Below are positions 47,146 through 57,992 of a stretch of 64,000 bases of DNA, piece after piece (positions within the stretch are counted from its first letter, which is position 1; each line of letters begins with the position of its first letter). The translations under genes were made by a program, and so were the position numbers. Origin of the DNA: Mucor racemosus. Lineage: Eukaryota; Mucoromycota; Mucoromycetes; Mucorales; Mucoraceae. Under the pieces are notes generated by a model. The model was given only the letters and a program-made list of their open reading frames with translations. It was not told the origin of the DNA and did not search any database. Location: positions 682,001 to 746,000 of the forward strand of contig JAPEHQ010000002.1 in assembly GCA_027405735.1 (NCBI GenBank), given 5' to 3'.

Positions 47146-47279
47146 TTTAGATGCACAAATCTACATCAAAGTGAAGACTATGCTAACGAGTTTGTTTCCC
47201 GTTATGGTGCAAAATCTGGCCCTCCCTTTCCTCCTCTTCTTGGCATATAAAGACAGAAGACTACTACCAAATTTCATCC

Positions 47280-47328
47280 ATGGCGGTTAAAGCTGTTAAA
47301 CCCAAATACACTTTTCCTTCAGCGGAAG
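47280..47328 (+). pseudogene. Orphan first-exon-like fragment, possibly isoleucyl-tRNA synthetase
   Basis: A promoter-like stretch (pyrimidine-rich, GCATATAAAGAC near 47,243) precedes ATG and 16 codons, MAVKAVKPKYTFPSAE, ending at a perfect GTAAGT donor. The YTFPSAEE pattern resembles the start of cytoplasmic isoleucyl-tRNA synthetase. No continuation in frame was found downstream: joining to the acceptor at ~47,601 gives an immediate stop. It is probably a 5' gene fragment left by rearrangement next to the D repeat. The family call is weak. Confidence 0.25.
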
Positions 47329-48558
47329 GTAAGTGATTTTGCTTATCTTATAATTTGATACAATGTACCAACCTTTTCTTTTCCATACTTTATATTCATC
47401 CTCCTTTGCACCTTTTTACTTAAATTTTATATTTAACTATTGCGTATATCTTAATTTTGAAAATCCTGATAATTTTACAAATAAAGTGCATAGCAAGTAG
47501 ACTTAGCTATATTTTTATTATCAATCCTAGCTTACAAGTAACGGTTTTCAGGTTGAAACATTGTTAATATTTATCTCTTTTTGTATATATTTGTTTTATA
47601 GAATGAAGCGCTTATAACAGATACAATTTGCCAAAGCATAAACACTTGGAGTAAGCAGAAGCCTGGAAATCGAATATATTCAACCATTGAGGTGTATTAT
47701 GAACTCATTTGAAACACTACTGCTTACATAATCAAATTATGCAGCGTAAATCCAACAATCAAGCCTATGAATGCCCTTTATTTCTTGCTCTATTGAAAAG
47801 TGGAGCTTCAGTTACCAGAATTATGCCAAAACTAGACATAAAGTCTCGAGTATTACAGTACAAAGTGGATACAAAAGCCTACCTGGAACAATTCCTACTA
47901 TAAATACTATATATTGAGACCCTGTAGTTTAATCATGTAGCAATAATAAATTAGTATTGTAATTGGAATAAGCAAATGCAGGTTTTACAAATATATACAG
48001 TTTTTTTAACAATAATAGGACCGGGTGTGTTGGATGTCAATAGTATATTTGGTTTGTAATATGTTGCATACCATTGCCATGTTTCAGATTGGCTTTTCAG
48101 CAGGATCTTCTAATCAATGAAACCACATGGTATAATTCAGTCAAACGGAACTACTGATAAGTCATATCTGGTAGGAATATTTGCCGTTCGTAGTAAGAAA
48201 AACTATAAATATGTAAAACCTTTTCTGCACATATTTCAAAATTAACGTTTGGTGTAACTATTTTAATGAATCTCCTTGAAAAAATTACAGGCGTGATATT
48301 GCCATTTCAAATTGCTTAAACGGATAGCACAATTAGGAACCGAAAATCAATGCTGATTTGTATAATACATCATTATTGTAATCTCATCTCATCTCATCTC
48401 TTCAGTTTTATGAACTTCATTATTGCTGTCTCAATACACAACAGCCATAGTATTCATCCACAAAATCAAACTGATAATGATGGATAATTTCATAATAACC
48501 CTAAGACATACTTTACATGTACTAATACTGTACACTGTTATCATTTACTATACATATG
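47329..48558. other. Intergenic, no supportable gene
   Basis: The sequence is AT-rich. A small open frame at 47,709-47,903 has no recognised features. A (TCATC)n microsatellite lies at ~48,381-48,402. Confidence 0.45.
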
Positions 48559-49335
48559 TCAAAAGAGTCTATTGACCCAATTCTTTATTTTATTAATTGT
48601 TTTCGTGTAATGAATTTTTTCAATGTTATTACTAGTATCAGAATTCAGGGCGTCTAGTTTAAGCAAGTGCTCAAATCCGATAGTGATGTTAATCGGTGTC
48701 AAGGAGTACTCTGGTTTTTGTTTATCCGTGATTCTGTAAGCCAATTTCCATGAAGATTCATGGTTGGTTGAGCGAGGTGACACTTGAAGAATATGAAAGC
48801 CTTCCTTTTGCGCAGAAAGTTTTTTTGCGTTACCAAGGTGGTACACGGGAATGGAATCAAAAGGCGCGGTTGTGTAGCTTGGTTGCTTAGCAACGGATGA
48901 GGAGTCGCTGCCAACCAAAGTTGCGGATGATGATACTATTGATTCAGAAGACGGCTGAATATGACAAGCATCTTCAATTGCCATTGAGCGAATAACTGGA
49001 TACGCTTTATCTGTATAATATCGTCTTGCAGTAGGTTTATTTGATGTAAATAATGTATTTAAGGATAATGGACAGAAATGACTAAATTTGAAACTTGATG
49101 TTATTTTACTCTTTCCTTCTTGATCTACAGTCAACGATATTTGCATAGCAGGTAATCTATTGCATTTCAGTACATGGATACAAAGTCGACGCATTCTTGA
49201 AGATACAGACATTAATACTTTTAAAGACCTTAAATCAATTGCATGTTGTGTAAGAATAAGAATGATAATTTCATCGGGAAAAATATCTAGTGTAGTAGTG
49301 ATATTCAAGGGTATAGCTTGATATTTAATTGTCAT
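48559..49335 (-). CDS. Small F-box-like protein, 258 aa
   Basis: The single-exon frame is read from ATG at 49,335. An ATG 16 codons upstream exists, but the bases between look like an AT-rich leader (TTTATTTATTTATTTATTAA), so the inner start is preferred. The N-terminus LDIFPDEIIILILTQHAIDL followed by LKVLMSVSSRMRRLCIHVLK (residues ~14-58) has the spacing of an F-box, the Skp1-binding motif of SCF ubiquitin ligases: an initial hydrophobic-Pro-x-Glu-Ile and a later Val-Ser-x-x-Met/Trp helix. A Ser-rich linker (SSESIVSSSATLVGSDSSS) and a charged C-terminus follow. I recognise no substrate-binding domain. The product could equally be an unassigned lineage-specific protein. Confidence 0.6.
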   Translation of the reverse strand: MTIKYQAIPLNITTTLDIFPDEIIILILTQHAIDLRSLKVLMSVSSRMRRLCIHVLKCNRLPAMQISLTVDQEGKSKITSSFKFSHFCPLSLNTLFTSNKPTARRYYTDKAYPVIRSMAIEDACHIQPSSESIVSSSATLVGSDSSSVAKQPSYTTAPFDSIPVYHLGNAKKLSAQKEGFHILQVSPRSTNHESSWKLAYRITDKQKPEYSLTPINITIGFEHLLKLDALNSDTSNNIEKIHYTKTINKIKNWVNRLF

Positions 49336-51114
49336 GTTTAATAAATAAATAAATAAAGGAGAGATCAATTTGAAAAGAACCATTTCATATTTATTTGCAT
49401 TTTTTTTTTTTTTTTTTGTTATACAATCGTCATGTATGAGGAAATGTGAGAACGCTGAGAATGGACAGAAAAAGGAAAATGTGAAAATTGAAAATACACA
49501 GGGTTAAAAATTTGTAGTATTATACTTCCATTCATATAATACACTCGTGAAAAAACATACAGATAATCGACTTATCCTTAAGGTTATGCACTCAATATGA
49601 TCTGTAATTTCTCTGTATTGTTCATAATATCAACGCTGTATCTAAATTGCATGTCTGCAGTCGATTATAAATGAAAAATTTTCAGGATAAACGTATCTGA
49701 TCCCCATATACTTTATTCTTGAGGCGTAATGGCAATGTGACAGATAGCGCAAATCACCACGCAGTTGCTTGCATTTCAAATCCATTGTAACATTGTACAA
49801 ATCCAAAAAAAAGCTTGATTGTACTACCAAAACGTGCAAATATTGAATGAGCACGATTTATCACAATAAACTATTTTATACAAGACGAATTGTGATTGTA
49901 AATGAAATGAAGGGCATATATCTTTATATGGATTCCCCTTCAAAGCAGCTCATCTACCCCTTCATATTGGCGGAAATATTCTACTCTTTTATTAATTGAT
50001 TGAATATAGAAACTTGGCAAGGTTAGAGATATACGCAATTTTTACACCCATTTGAAATAAGGCAATCATCATAAATCAATTAGAGATACGTCAAATGGTA
50101 TGTCTAAGCTATCTGCATATTTTTCTAATGGTGCAAACTAGAATATCTGGCAATTTTTCAAATCGTTGTGGTTTAAAATCTATTTGCACAACTAAAATAT
50201 TCGGATTTGGTGATTGTATTCTTGAGGATGGCAACTCTTTTTTCAGAAATTATTGAGGATTATTCAAATGTATAGCAGATTTTGCATTGCTATTTGAATT
50301 GGGTTTTTTGTCAAGAACGTTAGGATAAGGGGCTGCAATTACAAGTTTTGGATATTGGAACAAAATCTCAATCGTAAGTGGTTATTGCTTCTAAACAGCC
50401 TAAAAACGTATGCACATTTTGTGTTGTTTAGAAGGACACTATCAATATAGATTGAGATGCTATATATACTAGAAATCCCTCTTCTGTAGCCTATAAATTA
50501 TTATTTGCATATGAAAAGCAAATGTGCTCCTACTCACATTTGATCTTCTCATTTTGACAGCATTTGAAAATGCACAAACCAAATAATGCCTTTGCTTTGA
50601 TAAGGCTTCTTCTTTAGATCGAGGTAGTCCTCTGCGTCAAGTAAAGCTTACAAATCTGGGTTTTATGGAAAACTCCAACTGAGAAACCGATATTTGCTCA
50701 TATTTACTACTTGAAATTAGCATTGGTGTCGAGCCGGGTTTTACCAGCCAAATTTACTAGTATAAGCTGGGCTCGACAGCATCCCCTACTTGAAATCCAC
50801 AATTGGCGGCGGGATTTACATATCTGGGAAGAAACAATTTATCATGAAAAACATGCCAATTAGGCAGGCATGAGATATCTGGGCATAGAAATACGTTTAA
50901 CATAAATTCACCGTGTGAGAATAAAAAGTTGAGTATCCAATCATCATGTTTGCATTAATAGCTTGAAGCCTGACTGATCTTTTCCATTTTAGAATAGAAA
51001 ATACCAACACAACTGAAAAAACTAGGGTGATTTCTCTCCAAAAGTCACCTTTCTTTTTTTCTTCAGTTCTTTCTTTCCCACCCACCAACATACAAAACAT
51101 ATACAAACTACAAA
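49336..51114. other. Intergenic region
   Basis: The region is 1.78 kb between a minus- and a plus-strand gene. A long T-run lies at ~49,401-49,419. A copy of the GC-rich hairpin repeat is at ~50,725. A pyrimidine-rich leader (CTTTCTTTTTTTCTTCAG) sits directly upstream of the next start. No further gene is supported. Confidence 0.5.
50725..50780 (+). repeat. Short GC-rich hairpin repeat, copy 4 (complete)
   Basis: TGTCGAGCCGGGTTTTACC, then AAATTTACTAGTATAAGC and TGGGCTCGACA: the outer 9 bp (TGTCGAGCC/GGCTCGACA) pair perfectly. It is the only copy in the window with both stems intact. Confidence 0.65.
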
Positions 51115-52527
51115 ATGTCTTCTGCTTTTATCGATGTAAGCTCTCATAACTTGTTGGATTCGAGCAATGCTATCAGTGAAGAAGTAGAAGAAGGCCAAGA
51201 TCAACAACAATTTTTAGGCCAAGATTTGGCATCTGACTTGAGAAATTGTTCAATTTCATCTACTGGCAGTATTGACATTGATGGCCAACCCGTTAGTTCA
51301 GATATTCTAGTTGCTCTTTTGGATAGGCCAGGAGAGATGAAAGGTTTAGCCACTCGTAATTCTCAGTTTTATGAAGCCTTAGAGCATTACATTACAGAGA
51401 CGCAAGGAAATATTGCTTGGCAACGTTTTCAAGATGTTGTGTATAAACCTCGTGATAAATTATCAGACCGTGCATGGATGGCTCAAATTACTCATTTTTT
51501 GGTTCATAATCCTGTCTTTTTAGTTAAATTTAAAGAGAGTGTTGGTTATGTAGATGATGAAGAGTTGGCATCTACACCAAGCACTCCATCAATTGCACCA
51601 CCTCGCAAGTTGACTTCCTCACAAAGCACAGGCTCTATCAATACAATAGGAAGTAGTGGAGGCGGAGCCGGACGCCGTAGAAGCCGAAGATTATCTAGTA
51701 TGAGTTTAGGCGATGCTCTTGATTTTAATGATGATGATACTGTTTTATTTGATGACGCCCCAAAAGTAACAGAGGGCATGTTTGCTAGTGAGGACCAATT
51801 TTATCACCAATATCAACAACAGAATGTACCTGCTGGTGGTTTCGGTGGAAGAAGACGTCGCTCATCATATCATTCCATTCAATCTGAGCCTCATCCTACC
51901 TTTGTTGAATCTAAAATTGACGAAGTAGATGAAGCAAACATTGAAGTAGAAGCTCGAGAAGAAGATGAAGATAGTGATCATTTAGCTGATCTTTTAGATA
52001 GTGAAGATGATGAAGATGATGAAGATAATGATGTCAATAACTTGAGAACTATGAATGACAGAATCAAAGATATTGGAGCAGGATCTTCAACCCCAACAGG
52101 TAAAGGCCGAAGTTCCCGTAATTTTTGTGATATGGATTTAATCAAATTGAGAGATTACCCTAATTTCCAAGCGAAATTGCCACAAACACATGCAACTTAC
52201 TTTCGTAAGGCTAAACAATTATTATCAATTGCACCATCCTCTCGTCGTTTTTCAGCAACTGTAAGACGTAATTCTATCTTGGAAGATGCCATGCCACCTA
52301 GTCCAGTTACAGAATTAGATGAGCCTCGCTTTCAAACTTGTTCCGAAACTGACGGAGAAGATACGGATGGTAATAGTTTAGCTCGTCTTATTTGTACTAC
52401 TCGCAGGCAACAGCCAGACGATATTGCTTGGTTGAATAGTATAATGGAAGCTTTAGCTGGCTGGCCTGAATTAGTTGATCGCTTGCATGACATTGTACAA
52501 GAATCCCTGGAGGACAGCACCAAGTAA
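51115..52527 (+). CDS. Unrecognised acidic protein with internal duplication, 470 aa
   Basis: The intronless frame runs from ATG at 51,115, the first in frame after a pyrimidine-rich leader. I do not recognise the family. Two halves share a pattern. Residues ~65-155 hold ALLDRPGEMKGL and FYEALEHYI, then DRAWMAQITHFLVHNPVFLV. Residues ~343-466 hold KLRDYPNFQAKL and YFRKAKQLL, then DIAWLNSIMEALAGWPELVD. Between them are a basic RRRSRR stretch (~residue 190), a Gly/Arg-rich GGRRRRSS (~245) and a strongly acidic tract (DDEDDEDND, ~residues 290-310). The absence of a signal peptide or membrane segment suggests a soluble, nuclear or cytoplasmic protein. The duplicated helical unit could be a protein-interaction module; this is inference. 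Confidence 0.75.
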   Translation: MSSAFIDVSSHNLLDSSNAISEEVEEGQDQQQFLGQDLASDLRNCSISSTGSIDIDGQPVSSDILVALLDRPGEMKGLATRNSQFYEALEHYITETQGNIAWQRFQDVVYKPRDKLSDRAWMAQITHFLVHNPVFLVKFKESVGYVDDEELASTPSTPSIAPPRKLTSSQSTGSINTIGSSGGGAGRRRSRRLSSMSLGDALDFNDDDTVLFDDAPKVTEGMFASEDQFYHQYQQQNVPAGGFGGRRRRSSYHSIQSEPHPTFVESKIDEVDEANIEVEAREEDEDSDHLADLLDSEDDEDDEDNDVNNLRTMNDRIKDIGAGSSTPTGKGRSSRNFCDMDLIKLRDYPNFQAKLPQTHATYFRKAKQLLSIAPSSRRFSATVRRNSILEDAMPPSPVTELDEPRFQTCSETDGEDTDGNSLARLICTTRRQQPDDIAWLNSIMEALAGWPELVDRLHDIVQESLEDSTK

Positions 52528-53224
52528 ATCAAAACTATACCTAAATATCATTTCATTCCATTGTCTATATATTAAAATAAAATTCGAAAATTGTTCTTTT
52601 CTCCATATTTAAAGGTTTTTTAATGCTTTAATAAACCCCTGCCATCTTAGTTTTGTCTATTTTCTGAAGAGAGATGTGGTTGTAGTAGGAGTCTTATCAC
52701 AAGCGGGTGTGATTTGCGAGTGTAAATTTCTCTCAGACGTCGCTTTAAAGTGATAGAATATGCAATTATTGCATATAAATTTTAATTATAATAAAATATC
52801 AATAAATATATTACATGTTTATTATTATTTCTAAAAGTTGTTACAGTTAATTATCTGTCTTCAAGCGCGTGTAAAAATCCATTGATTAATGTAATAGAAT
52901 CATGTATTTTCCAGTTTTTGATTCCCGCGAAATAGTGTTGTTTGACCTTCCTCATAGGGGCAATTTCATTAGAAAAATTGCATAGGAAATCTATAATGAT
53001 ATATTACATATATTATATTGGTGTAATTTATTATAATAAGGAATTTCGAAATAGTGTTGACATTTGTTTCTTGAATAATTGCTAGTTAATTAGCAAGAAA
53101 AATAATAGGGGAAGGGAATTTCATCATATTTAATTGGTATATATATGAGTATATAAGGTTTTTATACTTGTGGTAAAGGGTGACATATAAAAAGGGAAAT
53201 AGGGTAATAATATATATAATTGAT
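52528..53224. other. Convergent intergenic region
   Basis: This is the tail-to-tail spacer between the 470-aa gene and kinesin. AATAAAATTCG near 52,577 probably serves the upstream gene. The word CGAAATAGTGTTG occurs twice (~52,932 and ~53,047). No gene is visible. Confidence 0.45.
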
Positions 53225-56200
53225 CTATCTTGAGCCCATAAAGCCAGGAATCCAAGAATTACGCTTATCACGCTTTTCAGTAGGTGAAGTAGGAGAGTTT
53301 TCGCCATTCTCGACAACAGCTCCTCCTCCACGAAGAGGTTTAGCTACACGACCAAAGTTCAATGCCATTGAATTTTGAGATTTTTGTGAACGAGCTTGTT
53401 CGAGACGCTCACGAACTGCTTGAAGCTGTGCTTCGAATTTTTGGTTTTGATTGATCAATTTCTCTTGAGCATCTTGTAAGAGAGTTTCCAAGCTTTGAAT
53501 ACGCTCATTACGAGCGATTAATTTACGTTCAGCGAGAGCGACTTCCTTCTTTAATGAAGAATTTTGTTCAACAAGCTAGACAAAAAGGTTAAAACATCAA
53601 TGCAACAAACAAATGACCTGCATAAACATGCTGATTTCTTATTTACCTGCTTTTGTACATTGGTTAATTGTTCCAAATTACGTTCCAAGAATGCCATCTT
53701 CTTTTGCTGTGCCTTATTGTTACTTGCTCTCAAGACATTGTTGTATTGCTCGCGAGTTTCATCCAAGGACATTTCAAGCTCGACTACCTTTTCGCAACGA
53801 GTTTGAAGATCTCTCATTAACACCTTCTTCATGGTCTCAAAATCAGCCAATTCTTTAGCCATACTCTTGCGCATACGTTCCAATTCCTTTTCACGTTCTG
53901 ACAAGTCTCCATTTTGAGCTTGGATAGGTTGGTCAGAAAGAGCACTTTGAAGTTGATCGTTAGCATCCTTGAGATCAGAAAGAGAACCAGTAAGTTTATG
54001 AAGATTTTCGTTCTTTTCGCTAATTTCTTGTTGGAGGTCTTCAATTTCCTTTTGCTGCATCTCTTTCTTGGTTGCATATTGTGCCTCTAATTTGCTCTAA
54101 AAGGTCATTTATTTTTGGGATGTTTTAGCAACTGTACATCAAAAATGATAAACACATGAATGTTACTTTTACCTTTAATGTAGAGATTGTTTCTTCCATA
54201 TCTGCATTCTTCTGTGCAGCAACTTCTTCTTCAGCAATAGTCTTATCAAGAAGCTCTTCAAATTCTTGTTCAAGAGTACCAAATTTGGCATCAAGCTCAA
54301 CTTTCTTCTTTTCAAGTGCTTCTTTTTCATAAGTAATATCAGTAATGGTCTTACTGTGTTGATCTAATAAGATTTTAGATTCTGAAAGATCACGACGAAG
54401 AGCAACAAGTTCTTCTAAACTTAAAGAACCATGACCTTCACTTTCAATCTTGTGGAGTGAATCACGAATTTGACGTTCTTTTTCATTAATCTCACCCTGA
54501 AAAAGAAATATGTGTTATACAACATGATACAAACATACATACATTATAAATAAACAAACAAACGTACAGATGGATCCAATTTGAACATAATCTGGGCCAA
54601 TTTTTGTGCCTTTTTCTTTTCTTTTTCATTGTCAGAATTATCTTTATGAGCAAGGCGAACATCCATAAGATTCTTTTTGAGCTCTTCTAACTCTGCAATC
54701 AATTCTTGGTTTGCTTCTTTAAGAGAATCCACATTGATAGCATTTTCTTTGCTCTCATAAGATATTTTTTGAAGCTGCAATCTGAGTTCACTCAACTCAG
54801 ATGTCATCTGTTGATTCTCTTTAGTGACAATAGTTTCTTGCTCTTTATAGTATCCCATTTCTTCCTTTAAGGATTCCAATAGTTTTTCACGATTAGCGAG
54901 TTCGGTTTCTTTTTCTGCAATTTGATCCATTAATTCATTCTCACGTTTTAATAATTCTTCACGTTCATCTTTTTCTAAAACGACAGATGGTGTTGTAGGA
55001 CGAGAAGCGTCTTCTGTAACAGATGAAGCTCTAAAATTTGATGCAGGAGGTAACGCAGAAAAGTCGCCCTTGGTGATCTTTTCCATAGACACCCATTTAT
55101 CTTCAGGCAAAGTATTACCGCCACGCCATACTGTAACTTCACCTTCAAGTGCAGAAATGTATGTTTGGAAAGTAACTGTCTCTGATTTGACCTTTTTAAG
55201 TAAAGCTTTGAGTTCAGCAGGTGAAAGATCTGCATTAACTTTCGCCTTATTCTTGATAGATTTGGCTCTCATACCAAATCTTAGAGTAGAAATAGTTTCA
55301 GCTTCATTATAAGATGATGGAGAACAATTGATAATTAAAGTAGTACGAGAATTACCACCGAGAGATTCTTGTAAAATACGAGTTAATTTTGAATCACGGT
55401 AAGGAATATGGCTTGATTTTCCATCAGTAAGAGAGTTGATAACCATACCAAGAGCAGTTAAAGATTTGTTAATCTTTTTTGCTTCTTCTAGTGTTTGACC
55501 AGAAGCACCGGTTTTACCAACCTTATTTTGGCGAAATTGTAAGTATAACATGTATGAATATGATTTACATTAGCTTACTTTTTCTGAACCAGCTAAATCA
55601 ACCAAATAAAGTTTACCACTTTTTGCAGCACCTGTATCCAAGTTCTTTTGTGTAATTGTAATAACCACAATGGAATGGGATCGAGAACTTTCAGCATTCA
55701 TGTCTATGTAAATAAAGCTATTAAAATGTATGAAACAGTAAAAATACAATCATTCCAGCATACTTGTATAAGCAACTACACGATTACTGCTACCATTCTT
55801 CATTGCTTGATAGACTTCATCTGTATTTGCAACATAAATTTCATATAAATCTTTAACATAAACACCACGCGTTTTATCTTCATGGATAGCTAAATTATCA
55901 GATGATGCTATATACATGATATCGTGAATATTTAATATGAGATAATGTAAAAATATGATATTTACGATTGAATAAATCTCTGACTTTTTCCATATAAATT
56001 TCCATATAAGATACTTTTACGGTAAATTCAATATTACTCGGTGCATCATTGATACTTGTAAAGATTTGTTCGATGATACGAGGAATAATACCCTTTGTAT
56101 TTTCATCGTCGATATCAGCACCCTAAAAAATACTCTTCTTTTTAGTAGAGGATTAAATGTAGAATGTATTATTAAATGTTTACCATCATGGTGAATGTTT

Positions 56201-56596
56201 TACCAGAACCTGTTTGACCATATGCAAATACAGTACCATTGTAACCTGCAGTAACATCTACAACAATATTCAATGGTTTAACAATAATGTCACACAAGAG
56301 AGAAAAGGAAACTTTACCATCTACAATACTCTTGATAGAATACTCAAACACATCTTTTTGGGGTGTATTCATACCAAACACTTTATCAAATGCAAAGTTA
56401 CTAGTCGCTTCACCCTATAATTTGTTGCTATGTTGGTACCTGAATTTCAATTTTTTTTTTTTTTTCAGCAACCAACCTTGAGTTGTACATTAGTTCCTTC
56501 ATCATCTATATGGAGAATAGGAACACCACCCTCTCTATTTTCGAGTGAATTTTGAGGACGGAAACGACAAACAACTTTGATGTTGTTTCCAGACAT
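53225..56596 (-). CDS. KHC: Kinesin-1 heavy chain, fungal type, 931 aa (10 exons)
   Basis: Exons in coding order are 56596-56477, 56414-56318, 56257-56184, 56122-55966, 55907-55764, 55703-55579, 55521-54568, 54496-54173, 54096-53647 and 53575-53225. They total 2,796 nt, exactly 932 codons. The product is the plus-end-directed conventional kinesin for organelle and vesicle transport. The N-terminal motor has [17 protein letters not shown]-loop GQTGSGKT (residues 86-93), switch I NAESSRSH (~200-207), switch II DLAGSEK (233-239) and [13 protein letters not shown]. The neck linker and stalk are coiled coils (~345-850). The tail has VAKPLRGGG, the fungal form of the auto-inhibitory IAK motif. Introns are dense in the motor part. 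The intron at 56,258-56,317 is 60 nt and free of stops, so its retention would add 20 residues just before the P-loop. The start is the only Met fitting the family. Confidence 0.95.
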
Positions 56597-56791
56597 TTTA
56601 TATTACAGATCAAACAGAAAAAAAAAAAGAAAAAGGAAAAAGAAAAGGAAAAAAAAGTAAAAGACAACACACAAAAAAGAAGGGGGAAGTTTTGAGGGTT
56701 TTAAATTATCAACAACACAACAAGGTTACTCAAATTGTGACATTTTGTTTGTATTATATTATCAACTATGCATTTTCTTAAATTGTGGTGA

Positions 56792-57992
56792 TCAGGTGTC
56801 TTTGTCTCTTAAGCATCCTCCAGGCAAAAGAAATTTAAACCTTTCAGCATTTTCCAATAGTGAGGATGGTAACCCTACACCTGACATGGAATGTTCAATG
56901 CTTAGTTTAGATACCATGTCCTTGTAACTGTATGATTCAGGCGGCATGTCAAATATATCTGTTCCGTTACATATAGTCTTTTGAATTCTGTCTGCTGATA
57001 GTAATCCTTCATGTCGGACTCGATCTGAATGAGAGTAGCTTTTCATTTTGAACTGAAATTCTTGTATTGTGCGGAAACAAAAAGAGCAATGCCAACCTAC
57101 ATGTTGGATATATTGAGTATATGGGGGGGGGGGGGTTTTTTATTTCTCGGTTCTAAATACCTGCATCAGATAGTAAATCTTCGGTAATTTGTCCATGTGA
57201 ATAAAAAGTAGATCCTGCATTGTATTTGACTATATGAGCTCTCCAAGAACTGCTGTCTATGTAGAATTCGAATGAATACATGTAATTCCTTAGCTGTAAA
57301 TGTAAGTTATCGGGAACTCCTTGACAACTGTTGACTATGTTGATCGTCTGAGCCCTTGGTATTTCATCAACATCCGACATGATGATCAAATCATTGGTTT
57401 TTACACCTGCATCTACAAGTGCTTGATCCATAGCTGTACGCATTTTGCCTTCGTTATAAAAAGGGCCTTCTCCAGCAGGTAGTTCATATTGATCAATCAT
57501 AACATGATGTATTTTTGAGGCTGCGAATTTAAATCGGTTTTTATGCTCATTAAATGTCAGGTTTTTGGATACTCCGGTAAATGTTGCATTTGATTCTAAT
57601 ATCACAAACTTGTCAACGACATCCCATAATTCTTTGATACGTATTTCTAGTAAGTCTAGTTCTACACTAAATATGATAGCATCGTATACTTTGTCGGTGG
57701 TTTGGTCTTGTTTAAGTTGCCAACCATGAAGTTCGCACAATATTTCCATTGGTACATTTTCGGCGTAGTAATGTGGAATTGTTTTGAATGTGTTCGGGTC
57801 CCTGTCCCACAATGGCCGTGTATAATATCCAATGTTCATGACAACAGTCGATCGGAATTGGATCAAAAAAATTAAGCTACTTGTAATAAAAGTTAGAAGC
57901 AAGAGTAGGCGCACACAGCGCTTATTACTTTTGCTTATTAAAAATGAAATGTTATTGCTACCATTCATCATTTTTGTTGATTTCTGCTGCAC
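56792..57992 (-). CDS. GT17-family glycosyltransferase (MGAT3-like), type II Golgi membrane protein, 378 aa
   Basis: The exons are 57992-57161 and 57096-56792, closing to 378 codons plus stop. A short cytoplasmic N-terminus is followed by one membrane anchor (RLLLLLTFITSSLIFLIQF, residues ~29-47) and a luminal catalytic domain. Family motifs include YDAIIFSVELDLLEIRIKEL, FVILESNATFTG, GPFYNEGKMRTAM and the metal-binding-type IIMSDVDEIPR (~residues 202-212). After the splice come GWHCSFCFRTI and a C-terminal helix region. GT17 contains beta-1,4-mannosyl-glycoprotein N-acetylglucosaminyltransferase; the exact acceptor in fungi is not known to me. The 64-nt intron holds a run of 13 G on the plus strand (57,123-57,135). 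The gene ends 195 bp upstream of the kinesin start on the same strand. Confidence 0.85.

Noticed and set aside
57123..57135. Frameshift in the GT17 gene at a G13 run
   Set aside because: The run lies within a 64-nt GT-AG intron and does not affect the reading frame.
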